Part shown: piece after piece, positions 9,722 through 20,385 of the stretch
Numbering within the stretch: position 1 is the first letter of the stretch
How the letters are laid out: the number at the start of each line of letters is the position of its first letter
Source: Austropuccinia psidii
Lineage: Eukaryota; Basidiomycota; Pucciniomycetes; Pucciniales; Sphaerophragmiaceae
Assembly (NCBI GenBank): GCA_023105745.1
Contig: JALGQZ010000013.1
Span: forward strand, 2,143,501-2,207,500
DNA length: 64,000 bases
Direction of reading: 5' to 3'
Position numbers and translations under genes: made by a program
The notes under the pieces: model-generated
Databases searched by the model: none
Told to the model about the DNA's origin: nothing
Seen by the model: the letters and a program-made list of their open reading frames with translations, nothing else

Positions 9722-11588
9722 CTATTTTTCAGGCTTTCTTTCATGTCTGAACCTTCTTAGTAGTTTATCAGCATTTGTTATATCTTTCTCAAGTAGCCAT
9801 TCCTCTTCTTGAGTTGAATTTCTATACCTTACAAGGTATTCCCTTTCTTTTTTGTTTCTTGTCCTTCTTTCTTTAAGGACTTTTACTATTTTCTTTTCCT
9901 CTCCTTTTTGCAAGGGGTGAATTTCAAGTGGGGGTTTATTTCTTAGTGGAAATAACTCCTTGTCACTTTAACTGTAAGTTTTTATCAGGCTTACAGGGAA
10001 AGCTAGGTGTTTGTTCATTAGTTCACCTGTGAGTTCCAATTGCACCGCATTGGGTCCATGAAGTGCTTTTATCATAAATGGTCCTGCAAAGGAATCTTTC
10101 AATTTCTTTGGACCTTTTATGTTATTGAAATTAAGGGTTGATACTAGGACCAAGTCTCCTATTCTGAAGTCAGGTGGCTTATGACTTTTATCCCATATTT
10201 CTTTTTCATATTTGAAAGAGTCTTGCATACATCTGTTTGCATGGTGTCTTGCTTTGTCAAGCATTATCTTAAAGCTGCTTGCTGTTGGATGTATATCCAC
10301 TAAGTCCTTTTTGAGGGTATCAGAAGGAAGTCTTGGATTCCAACCTTTTTCTAGCATATCTGGTGTTTTGCCAGTAGAAGAATGGATTGATGTCTTATAT
10401 GCCAGTTCAAGAGCTGGTATTAGTGTACACCAATCATGGGTAAAGCCATCAGAATCTTTGAATTCTAGCCCATAAGCACAGAATCTTCTGATCATGTCCT
10501 CTAAGGTCTGTATCATTCTTTCTGCTAAACCATCAGTTTGAGGATGGTAAGCTGTTTAGAATGATAACTTTGTTCCAAACAAGTTATGGAGATTTGTCCA
10601 TAATGCTGAAGTGAATTTTGGGTCTCTGTCACTTATAATATTCTGGAATAAGCCTGTATGGCTAATAACTTTATTCCATATCATTATGGCTGCGTCCATA
10701 GCTGTGTCATCTTTATGACATGGTAGGAACATGGGAGTTTTGCTATACCTGTCAACCAATACTAGGCATGCCTTATAGCTTCTGTCTCCTCCTGGAGGTA
10801 GTGCTGTTACCCAATCCATATAAACTATTTCCCAAGGGGACTTTGGTTCTTGGATTTTGATCATCATTCCAAATTTCTTTCCTGTGTCTCTGTTGGCCTT
10901 TTGACATCTGTCACAGGTTTGGCAGTATTCTATAACATCTTTCTTCCAATGTGGCCACCAAGAGCAGGTTTTCACCCTCTCTAGTGTCCTGTCTTCTGAA
11001 AGGTGTCCAGCTGCAACACTATCATGACACTAATGTAAAATAGTGTTTATCAGGGTTCTATCTGTTAGGGCCATAACACATGTATGTTTTGTTCTATGGT
11101 AAAGGATTCCATCAAGGAGGTGGAATCTTCCTTCATCATATGCCTTTTTCCATATTTCATCTAGTTTTGATGAAAGTGATGGGTCTTTGCAGTCTTTCAT
11201 TAGAAGTTGGCTTAAGATATGGCAATTTTTGTTCATCTTATAGCTTTCTTTAACTTGGTTAAAGAATTCTGTGCCAATGTCTGTGACACATATTCCTTCT
11301 ATATGGTGTTCTTCTTGTGGTACCCATGCTGGATTGTAAGGGGTATTTTCTAGAGCCCATCTGCTAAGACCATCTGCATTTTTATTAATATTTCCAGATT
11401 TATGAACAATAGTCATATTTCCTCTATATTCTTGGATAGCAATTTGCCATCTTAGCATATGTCTATTTGGAGTCTTCATATTTAATAGAGATTTTACAGC
11501 ATTAAAGTCTGTAATCACATCAAATACTGTGCCATCCAAATAATAATCTAATTTTTCTAAAGCCCATACTAAGCAGAGGCATTCCATT
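9722..11588 (-). pseudogene. pol: Copy A' integrase and half of RNase H, truncated
   Basis: Near-identical to element A 1053-2919. It contains the chromodomain (9722-9913), integrase C-terminal domain (9968-10516), integrase core (10556-10975), and the zinc region, linker and C-terminal half of RNase H in one uninterrupted stretch (11030-11587). It shares stops with A at 9968, 10556 and 11030 but has GAA where A has the TAA at 2598. Everything upstream (first half of RNase H, RT, protease, gag, leader) is deleted, and the break joins directly to LTR sequence. It is non-functional. Confidence 0.92.
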
Positions 11589-11988
11589 CAGGTTAAATCC
11601 TTAAGTATTGGTTTTGAAGCTTAGCTTATGAATTGTTTTATGTGTGGAGCTTTATGGAGAATCCAATGGTACCATTTATTTCAGATGTTGTTTCATTAGT
11701 GTTTGAAATAAATAAGGATTTGTGGTTTTATAAGGTATTATTACTTATAACTTATCAAATATTGACTTTACAGATATGCCATAAAAATGGTATACGTGTA
11801 TTTTACCATGGAGAATCCAATGATGTAATTTATTTCACATGTTTATTCATTGGTTTTTAAGTTAAACCAAATTTTTTACCAATTTATGGTATTTTTATAG
11901 TTTTTAAGGTACTTATTTTAAATGTATAATTATATAAAATATTTCTTGTGACGTTTTTGGGTATGTGTTCATATCTCAAAGGTTCACA
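11586..11988 (-). repeat. Truncated 5' LTR remnant of A'
   Basis: About 400 bp matching 9200-9603, ending in the intact terminus GGTTCACA. The junction with the RNase H coding part carries a 3-base overlap (ATT), suggesting a microhomology-mediated deletion of about 1.6 kb of LTR plus most of the interior. GTAAC follows at 11989-11993. Confidence 0.85.
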
Positions 11989-12540
11989 GTAACACTGATT
12001 CATTCTATTGGGATCTGTGGGGAAGCTTTTCTGGCACATAAGCAGGATTATCAATATTATGTGGGCATGGCCATCTGCTCAATCCATCTCCATTTTTATG
12101 AATCTTTCCATCTATGTGAACAATAGCCATATTACCTCTATACTCCTGTATGGTTATTTGCCATCTGAGCATATGCCTGTTGTGTGTTTTAATGTTTAAA
12201 AGTGAGTTAAAAGCACTACAATCTGTTATTACTTCAAAAATACATCCTTTTAGGAATTAATTGATTTTTTCTAAGGACCAGACAAGGCATAAACACTCCA
12301 TCTGACTTGCCCCATATCTAGCTTCAGAAGTTTTGGTTTGCCTGGATATGAAACATTTGGGTCCTTGCACAGGTTTACCATGTATAATCTGGACTTGATG
12401 AAGTGCAGCACCTAGTCCATCTCTTGATGAATAAATATAAAGCTTAAAGGGAAGCTTGAAGTCTGGCATCAGTAAGAGTGGAGCTGTGGTCAAGGATTGT
12501 CTTAAAGATTCAAAGGCTTTGACTCTTTAAACAGTCATTT
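11989..12540 (-). pseudogene. pol: Element B1 RNase H remnant
   Basis: The open piece 12257-12493 reads [20 protein letters not shown] followed by [10 protein letters not shown] and [20 protein letters not shown]. The first catalytic Asp of RNase H (LYIDA in element C) is Tyr here. The second half (NRHMLRW, GNMAIVH, DGLSRW equivalents) is found in other frames at 12008-12250. It is a frameshifted, dead copy. Confidence 0.8.
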
Positions 12541-13363
12541 CAAATACTGTGCCCTTGTCACATAATTTATAAAGAGGTCTTTCTATGGATGAAAAATCTT
12601 TAATATGCTTCCTTTAATATCCTGAAAGCCCCAAAAATGACTGAATTTCTCTTTTGTTCTGAGGCATAGGCGTCAGTAGCACTTCTGAAACTTTGTTTTT
12701 GTCGATTTCAAGGTATAAACCAGATACTACATGTCCCAGTGCTTTGAGTTCTTTGAATCCAAAATGACATTTTTTCAAAGGAATTTTCATGCTTACAGAT
12801 TGAATTCTGTTTGAAACTCTAGATAATCTGTATATATTTTCTTCCCAGGTCTTGAAACGGACAATAATATCATCAATGCAAATGATTAACCATCCTTCTG
12901 AAAGTTCTTCAGGGAGTATTTCATTCATCTTTCTTTGGAAGTGTGAAGGTGCATTTTTGATACCAAAAGGAATCCTCAAATATTCATACATCCCACAACG
13001 CACAATGATCCTCAAGCATTTTTTTGCTCTAGGTGTCACCACATTTTGGTGAAATCCCTCCAGGGAATCCATAGTGCTTATATACACTGCTTGAGATATT
13101 TGGGTAAGGGTAATCTAGATTTTTGGTATTGGGTACCTGTATGGGACAGTGTATGTGTTCAGAGGTCTGAAATCCCAAACCATCCTAGACTTTCCATTAT
13201 GCCATGCCACTGTGACTGGTGTAGCTATTGCTACTTCTGCATTGCGGCCAGCTTTCCTTATTACACCAAGGTCTAGAGGTTCATTAATATGAATCTCCAG
13301 AGCTTCTCTACATTTGTGGCTTGCTGGATATCCAGGCCTCCTTAAGAGTGGTGAATAAGATAT
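12541..13363 (-). pseudogene. pol: Element B1 reverse transcriptase remnant
   Basis: The open piece 12614-13087 carries [32 protein letters not shown], and the catalytic site as ICIDDII (Tyr of YIDD replaced by Cys). The thumb [20 protein letters not shown] follows. The fingers region at 13088-13360 is recognisable on the minus strand but interrupted by stops. Both Asp residues of the active site remain. Confidence 0.85.
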
Positions 13364-14096
13364 TTAAATATTAAGAATAATGTCAACTTCATGTCCAATT
13401 TTTGCCCCCAAAGGTTCTTTTTCTGATGCAAACACTTCTTTGTGGTCATATAGAGGTGCAGAAAGTTCATTTTCTTGTTTATCAGTGTGATGAAGACTGA
13501 TTTTGGTTTCATTTAACTGTTCAGACTTGAATTTTTCTAACTCTAAGTTGAGTCGTGATACTGTTTTTACTGTAATTTGTCTTCTAAATGATAAAAAAAG
13601 TAAATTTTTGATGCTTATTGTCCCCAATAGTAAAGTATCTGGCTTTATGGTTATGTAGATCTATGCCATAAATGATTAAATAGTCATTTCCCAATATAAA
13701 ATGGGTACTAGAGCAGTTTTCCATAACAACGAATTCAACAGGTATTGGTATATTTCCATTGATATTTGAAAATATGACAATAGTTTGAAATATGCCCAAT
13801 GATTTCATGGGATTACTTGCACTGTTGAGTTTTATGCAATCAATCGGAAACAATTGATCTTCAAAATTTGGTACACAAGTCTAAAGAAAAGGATTGCCAA
13901 AACAAGAGAAGAAGGCTCCTAGGTCAAGTACAATTTTAGTGGGTTCATTATGAATTACCACTTCTGTTATGCAGGAATTACCAGATGTATAGCCTTTACT
14001 TATGTTTGGTTTGGTTTTCATAAGTTGTGCACCTTGAACTTTTGAGAAATCAAGTTGACCATTGCTCAATTGTGGCAAGTGGGAACAGGATTTCAT
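13364..14096 (-). pseudogene. pol: Element B1 protease and pre-RT linker remnant
   Basis: Three overlapping open pieces. 13881-14096 holds KPNISKGYTSGNS and VLDLGAFFSCFG, where the catalytic DTG has become DLG. 13584-13853 holds NCSSTHFILGNDYLIIYGID. 13364-13627 is the linker up to the start of RT. Frame changes separate them. Confidence 0.8.
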
Positions 14097-14314
14097 GATG
14101 TCAAATTAGACATAGATATATTCTATATCATTTGAAGATTCAAAGAATATTTCTCATGGATCATATTAATTATCTTCACTTAAATCATCCTGTTCAACAT
14201 CAGGTTCCTTTTCATTGTCAATTTCATTGATTTTTCCCTTCCTGAGGCATGCATTAGCTGAATATGTGGTGTTTTAGCAAATATAGCATTTTCTGATTGC
14301 ATATGCAGATTTAT
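14097..14314 (-). pseudogene. gag: Element B1 gag 3' end with damaged zinc knuckle
   Basis: Between the protease start and the B2 LTR, the minus strand shows an acidic Asp/Glu stretch with several stops. A remnant of a CCHC knuckle follows (Cys-Tyr-Ile-Cys, with His downstream, near 14262-14300). The rest of gag was displaced by insertion of B2 at 14315. Confidence 0.6.
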
Positions 14315-14737
14315 TGTAAGGTGTGGATATGAAACTTTTATTGAAAACAATTAACTTTCCTGTCCTCAAAATTTGTATAAAGGAAATAATTATTAAAAAA
14401 AGTATGAAATAGTATTTTTAAGAGAAAAAATCCCAATATGATTGTCTTTAAATTTATAAGTATAAAGCAATAATATTAGAAAGATTTATTGTTTTACCAA
14501 CAATAAACATTTATCCAAAAATACTCTACAAGAGATATTTAAGGCTACAAAAGAAATTTCTTCAAGAGCAATGTTGATTGGAATTAATTGAGCAAAGCTA
14601 TGCAAGCAATTAAACAACAAAAGTCTTTAAAAATATATTTAAAGAAAAAACATGACCAAAAGTGAGCAGAGTGAATTTGGAAACAAAGTGACAAATTTAA
14701 CAGTGATTAAGATGCTTTAATTCACTTATGGGGTGGT

Positions 14738-16538
14738 TGTGAGCCTTAGAGGTATTTTCATATACCCAAAAGACCACAAATGATAAATTAAGATACAGAT
14801 ATAAATAAAAGAAATATATTTATATTATAAAAATAAGAATCAAAATATAAATACAAATTTATATTTAAGAATCAAAATTCAATTATAATTTAAAAATAAA
14901 ATTACAATAAAATTTAAAATTATGAAATTATATTTTTACTTGTAAAAATTAAGTAAAAATGAACTTTTAATAAAAATTGTGAAATTAAACCATTTTGGGG
15001 AAAAATTTATATAAAATATACTATAACGATTTGTCCAATAAATAAACATAAAGAGATTATCCCACCATTGGATTCCTCATAAACAATAAAGTGCGGTCAC
15101 CTCTGGATGAAATTTCTGTAACTCCACTCTAAATAAGCTTAAATTAAGTTTTTAGTATTTTCAATAAAAAATTGAAAATCCTCAAAAATTTAATTTAATT
15201 CACACCACATGTGGTGTTAAAATTGAGGTGTTGTGTTTAGTTTAAAAGTTATGAGGAATTGAAGTATTTTCAATTGAATTCAATTGAAATGTCAAAATAT
15301 GCGCGTGTATTACATAAGTGAACTTTGATTTACATATGGGGTATCAATTATTACTGTATTGTACTGTACAATTCTATTGAATTACATATGTAAATTACAA
15401 GTATATTACATGATGAGGAATTAAAGGAAAAAATAAATTGGAAAGATTAAAATTGGGGGGAAAAGGAGCTCTAGCTCTAAGGGGGAGCCAGAACCCCAAA
15501 ACCCTTTGTGAAAGGCATGAGATGTCAAAATTCACGCAAAAGTCCATTACTTTTGGCCTGGAGTTGAGTCACAGGGTCTGTGACTCAATTGATGATGAGG
15601 TTTTGATACCAACCAGGGTGGTTTTAGCTGATGCCAAGAGGGTAAAACTACCCTTAAGTTAAAACAAGGTTAGTAAAAACAGTTTTAGCTGGTTTCTACG
15701 CCTCCTACACACATTCTGATGTGTTCTGAAGGCTCTAGACCAGGTATTGCTATAGTAATGGCTGATTTAAGGGTATAAAATGGCTAAAAATGGCTTAAAC
15801 CAACCCTTTTTGGTCTAAACCAGGGTTCAATGATTCCATAATTGGCTTTTCTGTTGTAAGACTGTTTTTAACGACTGAAAAGAGTAAATGTTTCTTTTGG
15901 AGTAAGAAAATGGATGGCTATAAAAGAATGTCTTTGCCCCACTTTTCTCTTCATGTTAGAATCTTTTCCTTTTATAATCAGTTGAAACACTGTTAAACCA
16001 ATCAATAAAAGATTCCAACCACCCTTTTGAAAACATTTTGATCCTTTTAACCACGTGAAAAAATCATTATAATCATTGTTTTTAACTCTTATAATCATTT
16101 TTACCCCTGAACCACCCCAAAAGTGAATTAAAGCATCTTTCATCACTGTTAACTTTGTCACTTTGTTTCCAAATTCACTCTGGTCACTTTTGGGCGTGTT
16201 TTTTCTTTAATATTTTTTTAAGGACTTTGTTCTTTAATGAATTGCTTGAAGCTCTTTGCTGAATTAATTGCAATCAAAATTTCTCTTGAAGAAATTTCTT
16301 TTGTAGCCTTAAATATCTCTTGTAGAGTATCTTTGGATAAATTCTTATTGTTTGTGAAACAATAAATCTTTATAATAATCTTGTTTTATACTAATAAAGT
16401 TATAAAAAATACAATTGGTGTTTTTTCTCTAAAAAATAATATTTCTTTCTATTTTTAATTGATTTTTTACCTTATACAAATTTTGAGGACAGGAAAAGTA
16501 CTTCATTTTTAATCAAAGTTTCATATCCACACCTTACA
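14738..16538 (+). repeat. Solo B-type LTR inserted in inverted orientation
   Basis: 1,801 bp, running TGTGAGCC to CCTTACA on +, the reverse of its host LTR. The perfect 5-bp target duplication GTGGT lies at 14733-14737 and 16539-16543. The insertion creates long inverted repeats with the flanking LTR pieces. Short ORFs inside are not conserved and are taken as chance. Confidence 0.93.
15268..15289. repeat. 22-bp perfect palindrome in B-type LTR
   Basis: Centred on GAATTC with CAATTG on each side. The same perfect 22-bp palindrome is at 41755-41776 in the solo copy, but it is shortened to a single CAATTG near 17360 in the third copy. Confidence 0.8.
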
Positions 16539-17919
16539 GTGGTTCAAGGGGTAAAAACAATTATATGAGTTACAAAGAATGATTAAAATGATTCTTTGAA
16601 ATGGTTAAAAGGTTCAAAGTGATATAAAAAGGTGGTTGTAATCTTTTATTGATTGGTTTAACAATGTTTAAGCTAATTATCAATGCAAAAGATTCTAACA
16701 TGAAGAAAAAAGTGGGGCAAACAAGACATTCTTTTATAGCCATAAATTTTATTACTCCAAAAGTAACATTTACTCTTGTCAGCTGTGGAAATAACTCTGA
16801 CAACAGAAAAGCCAATTATGGCATCATTTAATCCAGGTTGGGACCAAAAAGGGCTGATTTTAGCCATTTTAGACCCTTAAATCAGTCATTACTATAGTAA
16901 TACCTGGTCTAGAGTCTTCAAAACACATCAGAATATGTGTAAGAGAAATAAAGTCCAGTTAAAACTGTTTTTTTAACATTACTTTAGCTTAAGGGTAGCT
17001 TTACCCTCTTGGCACCAGTTAAAACTGCCCTGGTTGGTATCAAACCCTCATCATCAATTGAGACACAGAACCCATGACTCATCCCCATGCCAAAAGTGAT
17101 GGCCTTTTGCGTGAATTTTTACATCCCATGCTTGTCAGCAAGGAATTTGGGGGTCTGGCTCCCCCTTAGAGATAGAGTTCCTTTCCCCCCCAGAATTAAT
17201 CTTTCCAACTTATTTTTTCTTCAATTTCTCATCATGTAATACATTTGTAATTTATATATGCAATTAAATTGAGCTTTAACAGTACACAACTGTAATCATT
17301 AATACCTCATATTTAAATTACAGCTCAGTTATGTAATGCACATGCACATTTTGACATTTCAATTGAAAATACTTCAATTACTCATAGCTTCTAAGCTACA
17401 CATACACCCCAACTTTAACACAAAAATTGATATTCAACACCATATGTGATTTGAATTTATTTAAGTTTTTGAGTATTTTCAACTTTTGTACAGAAAATAC
17501 TAAAACTTAATTTAAGCTTATTTAGAGTTGAGTTGTAGAAATTTTACCCAGGGGTGACCCCACCTTATTGTTCATGAAGAATCCAATGGTGAAGTAATTC
17601 TCTTCTGTTTATTTATTAGATAAAAAGCTATAATATATTTTATGTAACGTTTTACCAGAAATATTTCACTTTCATTAATTTTTATTAAAAATTCATTTTT
17701 ACTTGATTTTTTTCAAGTCAAAATGTATTTTCATAATTTTAAAATTTAATGTTATTTTTTGCTTAAATTATAATTAAATTGTTTTATTTTTGTATATAAT
17801 TTTTATTTATATTTTAAATTATACTTTGATAATATAAATAAATTTCTTTTATGTATATTTGTATCTTATTTTGTTATTTGTGGTCTTTTGGGTATATAAA
17901 AATACTTCTAAGGCTCACA

Positions 17920-17938
17920 TTCCCTCCCCCTAAAAAAA
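17920..17938 (-). other. Polypurine tract of B2
   Basis: On the minus strand this is a run of A and T followed by AGGGGGAGGGAA, directly upstream of the LTR start TGTGAGCC. Confidence 0.75.
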
Positions 17939-17948
17939 GAATATTACT

Positions 17949-19510
17949 TTATAATATTGTGATTTCTAGTGTTTCTGAACCTTCTGAGAAGTCTTTTAGC
18001 TCAGGTATGTCCTTTTCTGCTAACCATTCATTTTCACAAGCTGTGTCACTGTACCTAACAAGGTATTCTCTTACTTTATTGGTTCTCAACTTTCTTTCTT
18101 TGAGAACTTTGGTAATTTTCTTAATACTAGATGATTCAATCGGAGGTATAGCTTGAGGAATTTGCTTTGTCAAAGGAACTTTTTCAGAATCACTAGATTT
18201 ATATGGCTTTATCAAGCTCACTGGAAATTTAGGATTCTTCTTGCTAAGTTTTTCAGATAATTTTACTTCAACAGCATTTTCTCCATGGAGGGCCTTAATA
18301 ACAAAAGGTCCTGCAAAGGAGCTTTTGAGATTTTTACATCCTTTGATGTTATTGAAGTTAGTAAGGATACAAGTACTAAATTCCCCACTTTGAAATCTCG
18401 AGTGGCATGTGATTTGTCCCATTTATCTTTAGCATATGCAAATGAGTCTTCCATGCATCTTACTGCATGTTTTCTAGCTGTTTCTAGCATTCCTTTGAAG
18501 CTAGCAGCTGTAGGATGTATCTCAACAAAATCTTTCTTCAAGGAATCTTGAGGTAATTTGGGATTCCATCCTTTTTCTAAAATAGCAGGACTTTGATTGG
18601 TACTGGCATTAATGGATGTCTTATATGCCAATTCCAGTTTTGGTAAAAGAGGACACAAATAATGGGTAAATCCATCACAATCTTTAACTTCAAGTTAACA
18701 TGCACAAAATCTTCTTACATTATCTTTCAAAGTTTGGATCATCCTTTCAGCCAGACCATCAGTTTGTGGGTGGTAGGCTGTATAGAAGGATAATTTTGTC
18801 TCAAATAGTTGGTGGAGACTTGTCTGTAGTTCTGAGGTGAATTTGAGATCTATGTTACTAATTATGTTTGTGAATATGCCAGTCCATGATACTACTCTAT
18901 TTCATATCAGAAGAGCTGTATTCATGGCTGTATCATCCTTGTGATGTGGGAGAACAATTGGAGTCTCACTAAATCTGTCAGCAATCACTAGTAAAGCATT
19001 ATAACTTCTATCACCCCCTAGTGGTATGCCAGTTACCCAATCCATATGGAAAATTTCCCAAGGTCTGCTGGGTTCTTGGATCTTGATCATATTTCCAAGT
19101 CCTTTTCCAGTGGATTTATTTGCCTTTTGACATCTTTCACAGGTTTGGCAATACTCTGAAACATCTTTCTGCCACATTGGCCACTATATGCAGGTTTTTA
19201 ATTGTTCTCTTGTTCTGTCTTCAGACAGATGTACTGAGAAAGGTCTGTGATGGCATCCTTTAAGTACAAGATTGATTAAGGACCTGTCTACAACTGTCAT
19301 GACACATGTATCCTTAGTTCTATGTAACGTTATACCATCCAGTAAGTGGAATCTTCATTCATCATATGATTTTTTCCATATCTCATCCAAGGCATGTATC
19401 AAAGAATTTTCTTTACAGTCCTTAATAAGTAATTGGCATGAAATGATACAATTCTTATCCTGAGTATAACGGTTTCTTTCCTCTTCAAAGAAAGTGGTGT
19501 TTAGGTTTGT
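17949..19510 (-). pseudogene. pol: Element B2 integrase and chromodomain remnant
   Basis: Pieces in several frames. 18902-19177 has the zinc motif CQTCERCQKANK and MDWVTGIPLGGDRSYNALLV with the first catalytic Asp. 18659-18901 contains the [12 protein letters not shown] equivalent in broken frames. 18263-18658 has the integrase C-terminal half ([25 protein letters not shown]). 17949-18422 has the C-terminal domain and chromodomain (VREYLVRYSDTACENEWLAE). It has multiple stops and frameshifts and is more decayed than A. Confidence 0.85.
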
Positions 19511-20016
19511 AACACTTATTTCTTTTATGGGGATCTGTGGGGAAGCTTATTCTGCTACATAAGCAGGATTATCAATATTATTTGGTAGTGGCCATCTGCT
19601 CAGTCCATCTGCATTCTTATGAATATTCTCATAATTGTGAACAATAGTCATATTTCCCCTGTACTCTTGTATGGCTGTTTTCCATCTGAGCATATGTCTG
19701 TTAGGTGTCTTCATGCTTAAAAGCAATTTGACAGTGGTACAGTCTTGTATTACTTAAAAACACATCCCTCCAAGAAGTAATTTAATTTTTAAAAGACCCA
19801 GAAAGGGAATAAACACTGAATTTGACTTGCTCCATATCTGACTTCAGTTGTTTTGATTTGCCTGGATATGAAATATATGGCTCCTTGCACAGATTTATCA
19901 TTTATAATGTGGACTTGATGAAGTGAAGCACATAGCCCATCCCCTGATGAATCAATTTACAGTTTGAAAGGCAGTTCAAAGTCTGGAATATGTAATAGTG
20001 GAGCAGTGGTCAAGGC
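19511..20016 (-). pseudogene. pol: Element B2 RNase H remnant
   Basis: No long open frame, but the nucleotide sequence aligns by eye to B1 12008-12500 and to the RNase H of A and C. The [16 protein letters not shown] and GLSRWPLPN equivalents can be read on the minus strand at about 19560-19720. It is heavily mutated. Confidence 0.7.
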
Positions 20017-20380
20017 CTATCTCAAATATTCAAAGGCTTTGACTCTGTCAACAGTCATTTCAAATACTGTGTCTTTGTCACATAATTTATAAAGAGGTCT
20101 TTCTATGGATGCAAAATCTTCAATATGTGGCCTGTGATATCCTGTAAACCCCAAAAATGACTGAATTTCCCTTTTGTTCTGAGGCATGGGTTTCAGCAAT
20201 ACTGCTGCAATCTGGGTTTTATCAATTCCAACGGATAAACCATATACTACATGTCCCAGTGCTTTAATTTCTTTAAATCCAAAATGGAATTTCTTCAAAG
20301 AAATTTTCATGTTCACACATAGGATTTTTGTCAAAACTCTGGATAATCTGTATATATGTTCTTCCCAGGTCTTGGAACAG
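20017..20380 (-). pseudogene. pol: Element B2 RT thumb/connection, 3' of the solo LTR
   Basis: The open piece 20017-20334 carries [58 protein letters not shown] and [14 protein letters not shown]. It is the continuation of the RT at 21888-22562. The two are separated by a D/E-type solo LTR just after the catalytic YIDD motif. Confidence 0.85.
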
Positions 20381-20385
20381 ACAAT

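Larger units (their letters stand above)
1..11988 (-). mobile_element. Tandem array of element A (LTR-internal-LTR-partial internal-partial LTR)
   Basis: Two copies of one Ty3/Gypsy element lie head to tail and share the middle LTR. The order on + is A 3' LTR (1-934), A interior (935-7614), shared LTR (7615-9603), truncated A' interior (9604-11585) and A' LTR remnant (11586-11988). Bases 1-2930 recur at about 8670-11588 with roughly 99% identity by eye. The right end is a normal LTR terminus (TTCACA) followed by GTAAC at 11989-11993, after which element B1 resumes, so GTAAC is the expected target duplication. The left partner is outside the window. The array sits in B1 between its RNase H and integrase regions. 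Confidence 0.9.
11989..14314 (-). mobile_element. Element B1 remnant (oldest visible layer)
   Basis: Degraded Ty3/Gypsy interior, on the minus strand from gag knuckle (right) to RNase H (left). It is split by the A array on the left and by B2 on the right. Its integrase and 3' LTR must lie left of the window. Its sequence resembles B2 (for example, the same GGATCTGTGGGGAAGCTT stretch at 12012 and 19530), so both belong to one lineage. Confidence 0.85.
14315..17919 (-). repeat. 3' LTR of B2, interrupted by an inverted LTR
   Basis: Runs TGTAAGGTGTGG at 14315 to GGCTCACA at 17919 on +. The parts 14315-14737 and 16544-17919 (the second GTGGT counted once) make about 1,800 bp, the same size as the complete solo copy at 40500-42327. 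The interruption is a separate insertion with its own target duplication. Confidence 0.88.

Noticed and set aside
1..12000. RIP (C-to-T at CpA) as cause of the stops
   Set aside because: Visible differences between A and A' are mostly not C/T, and several stops derive from G-to-T or C-to-A changes.
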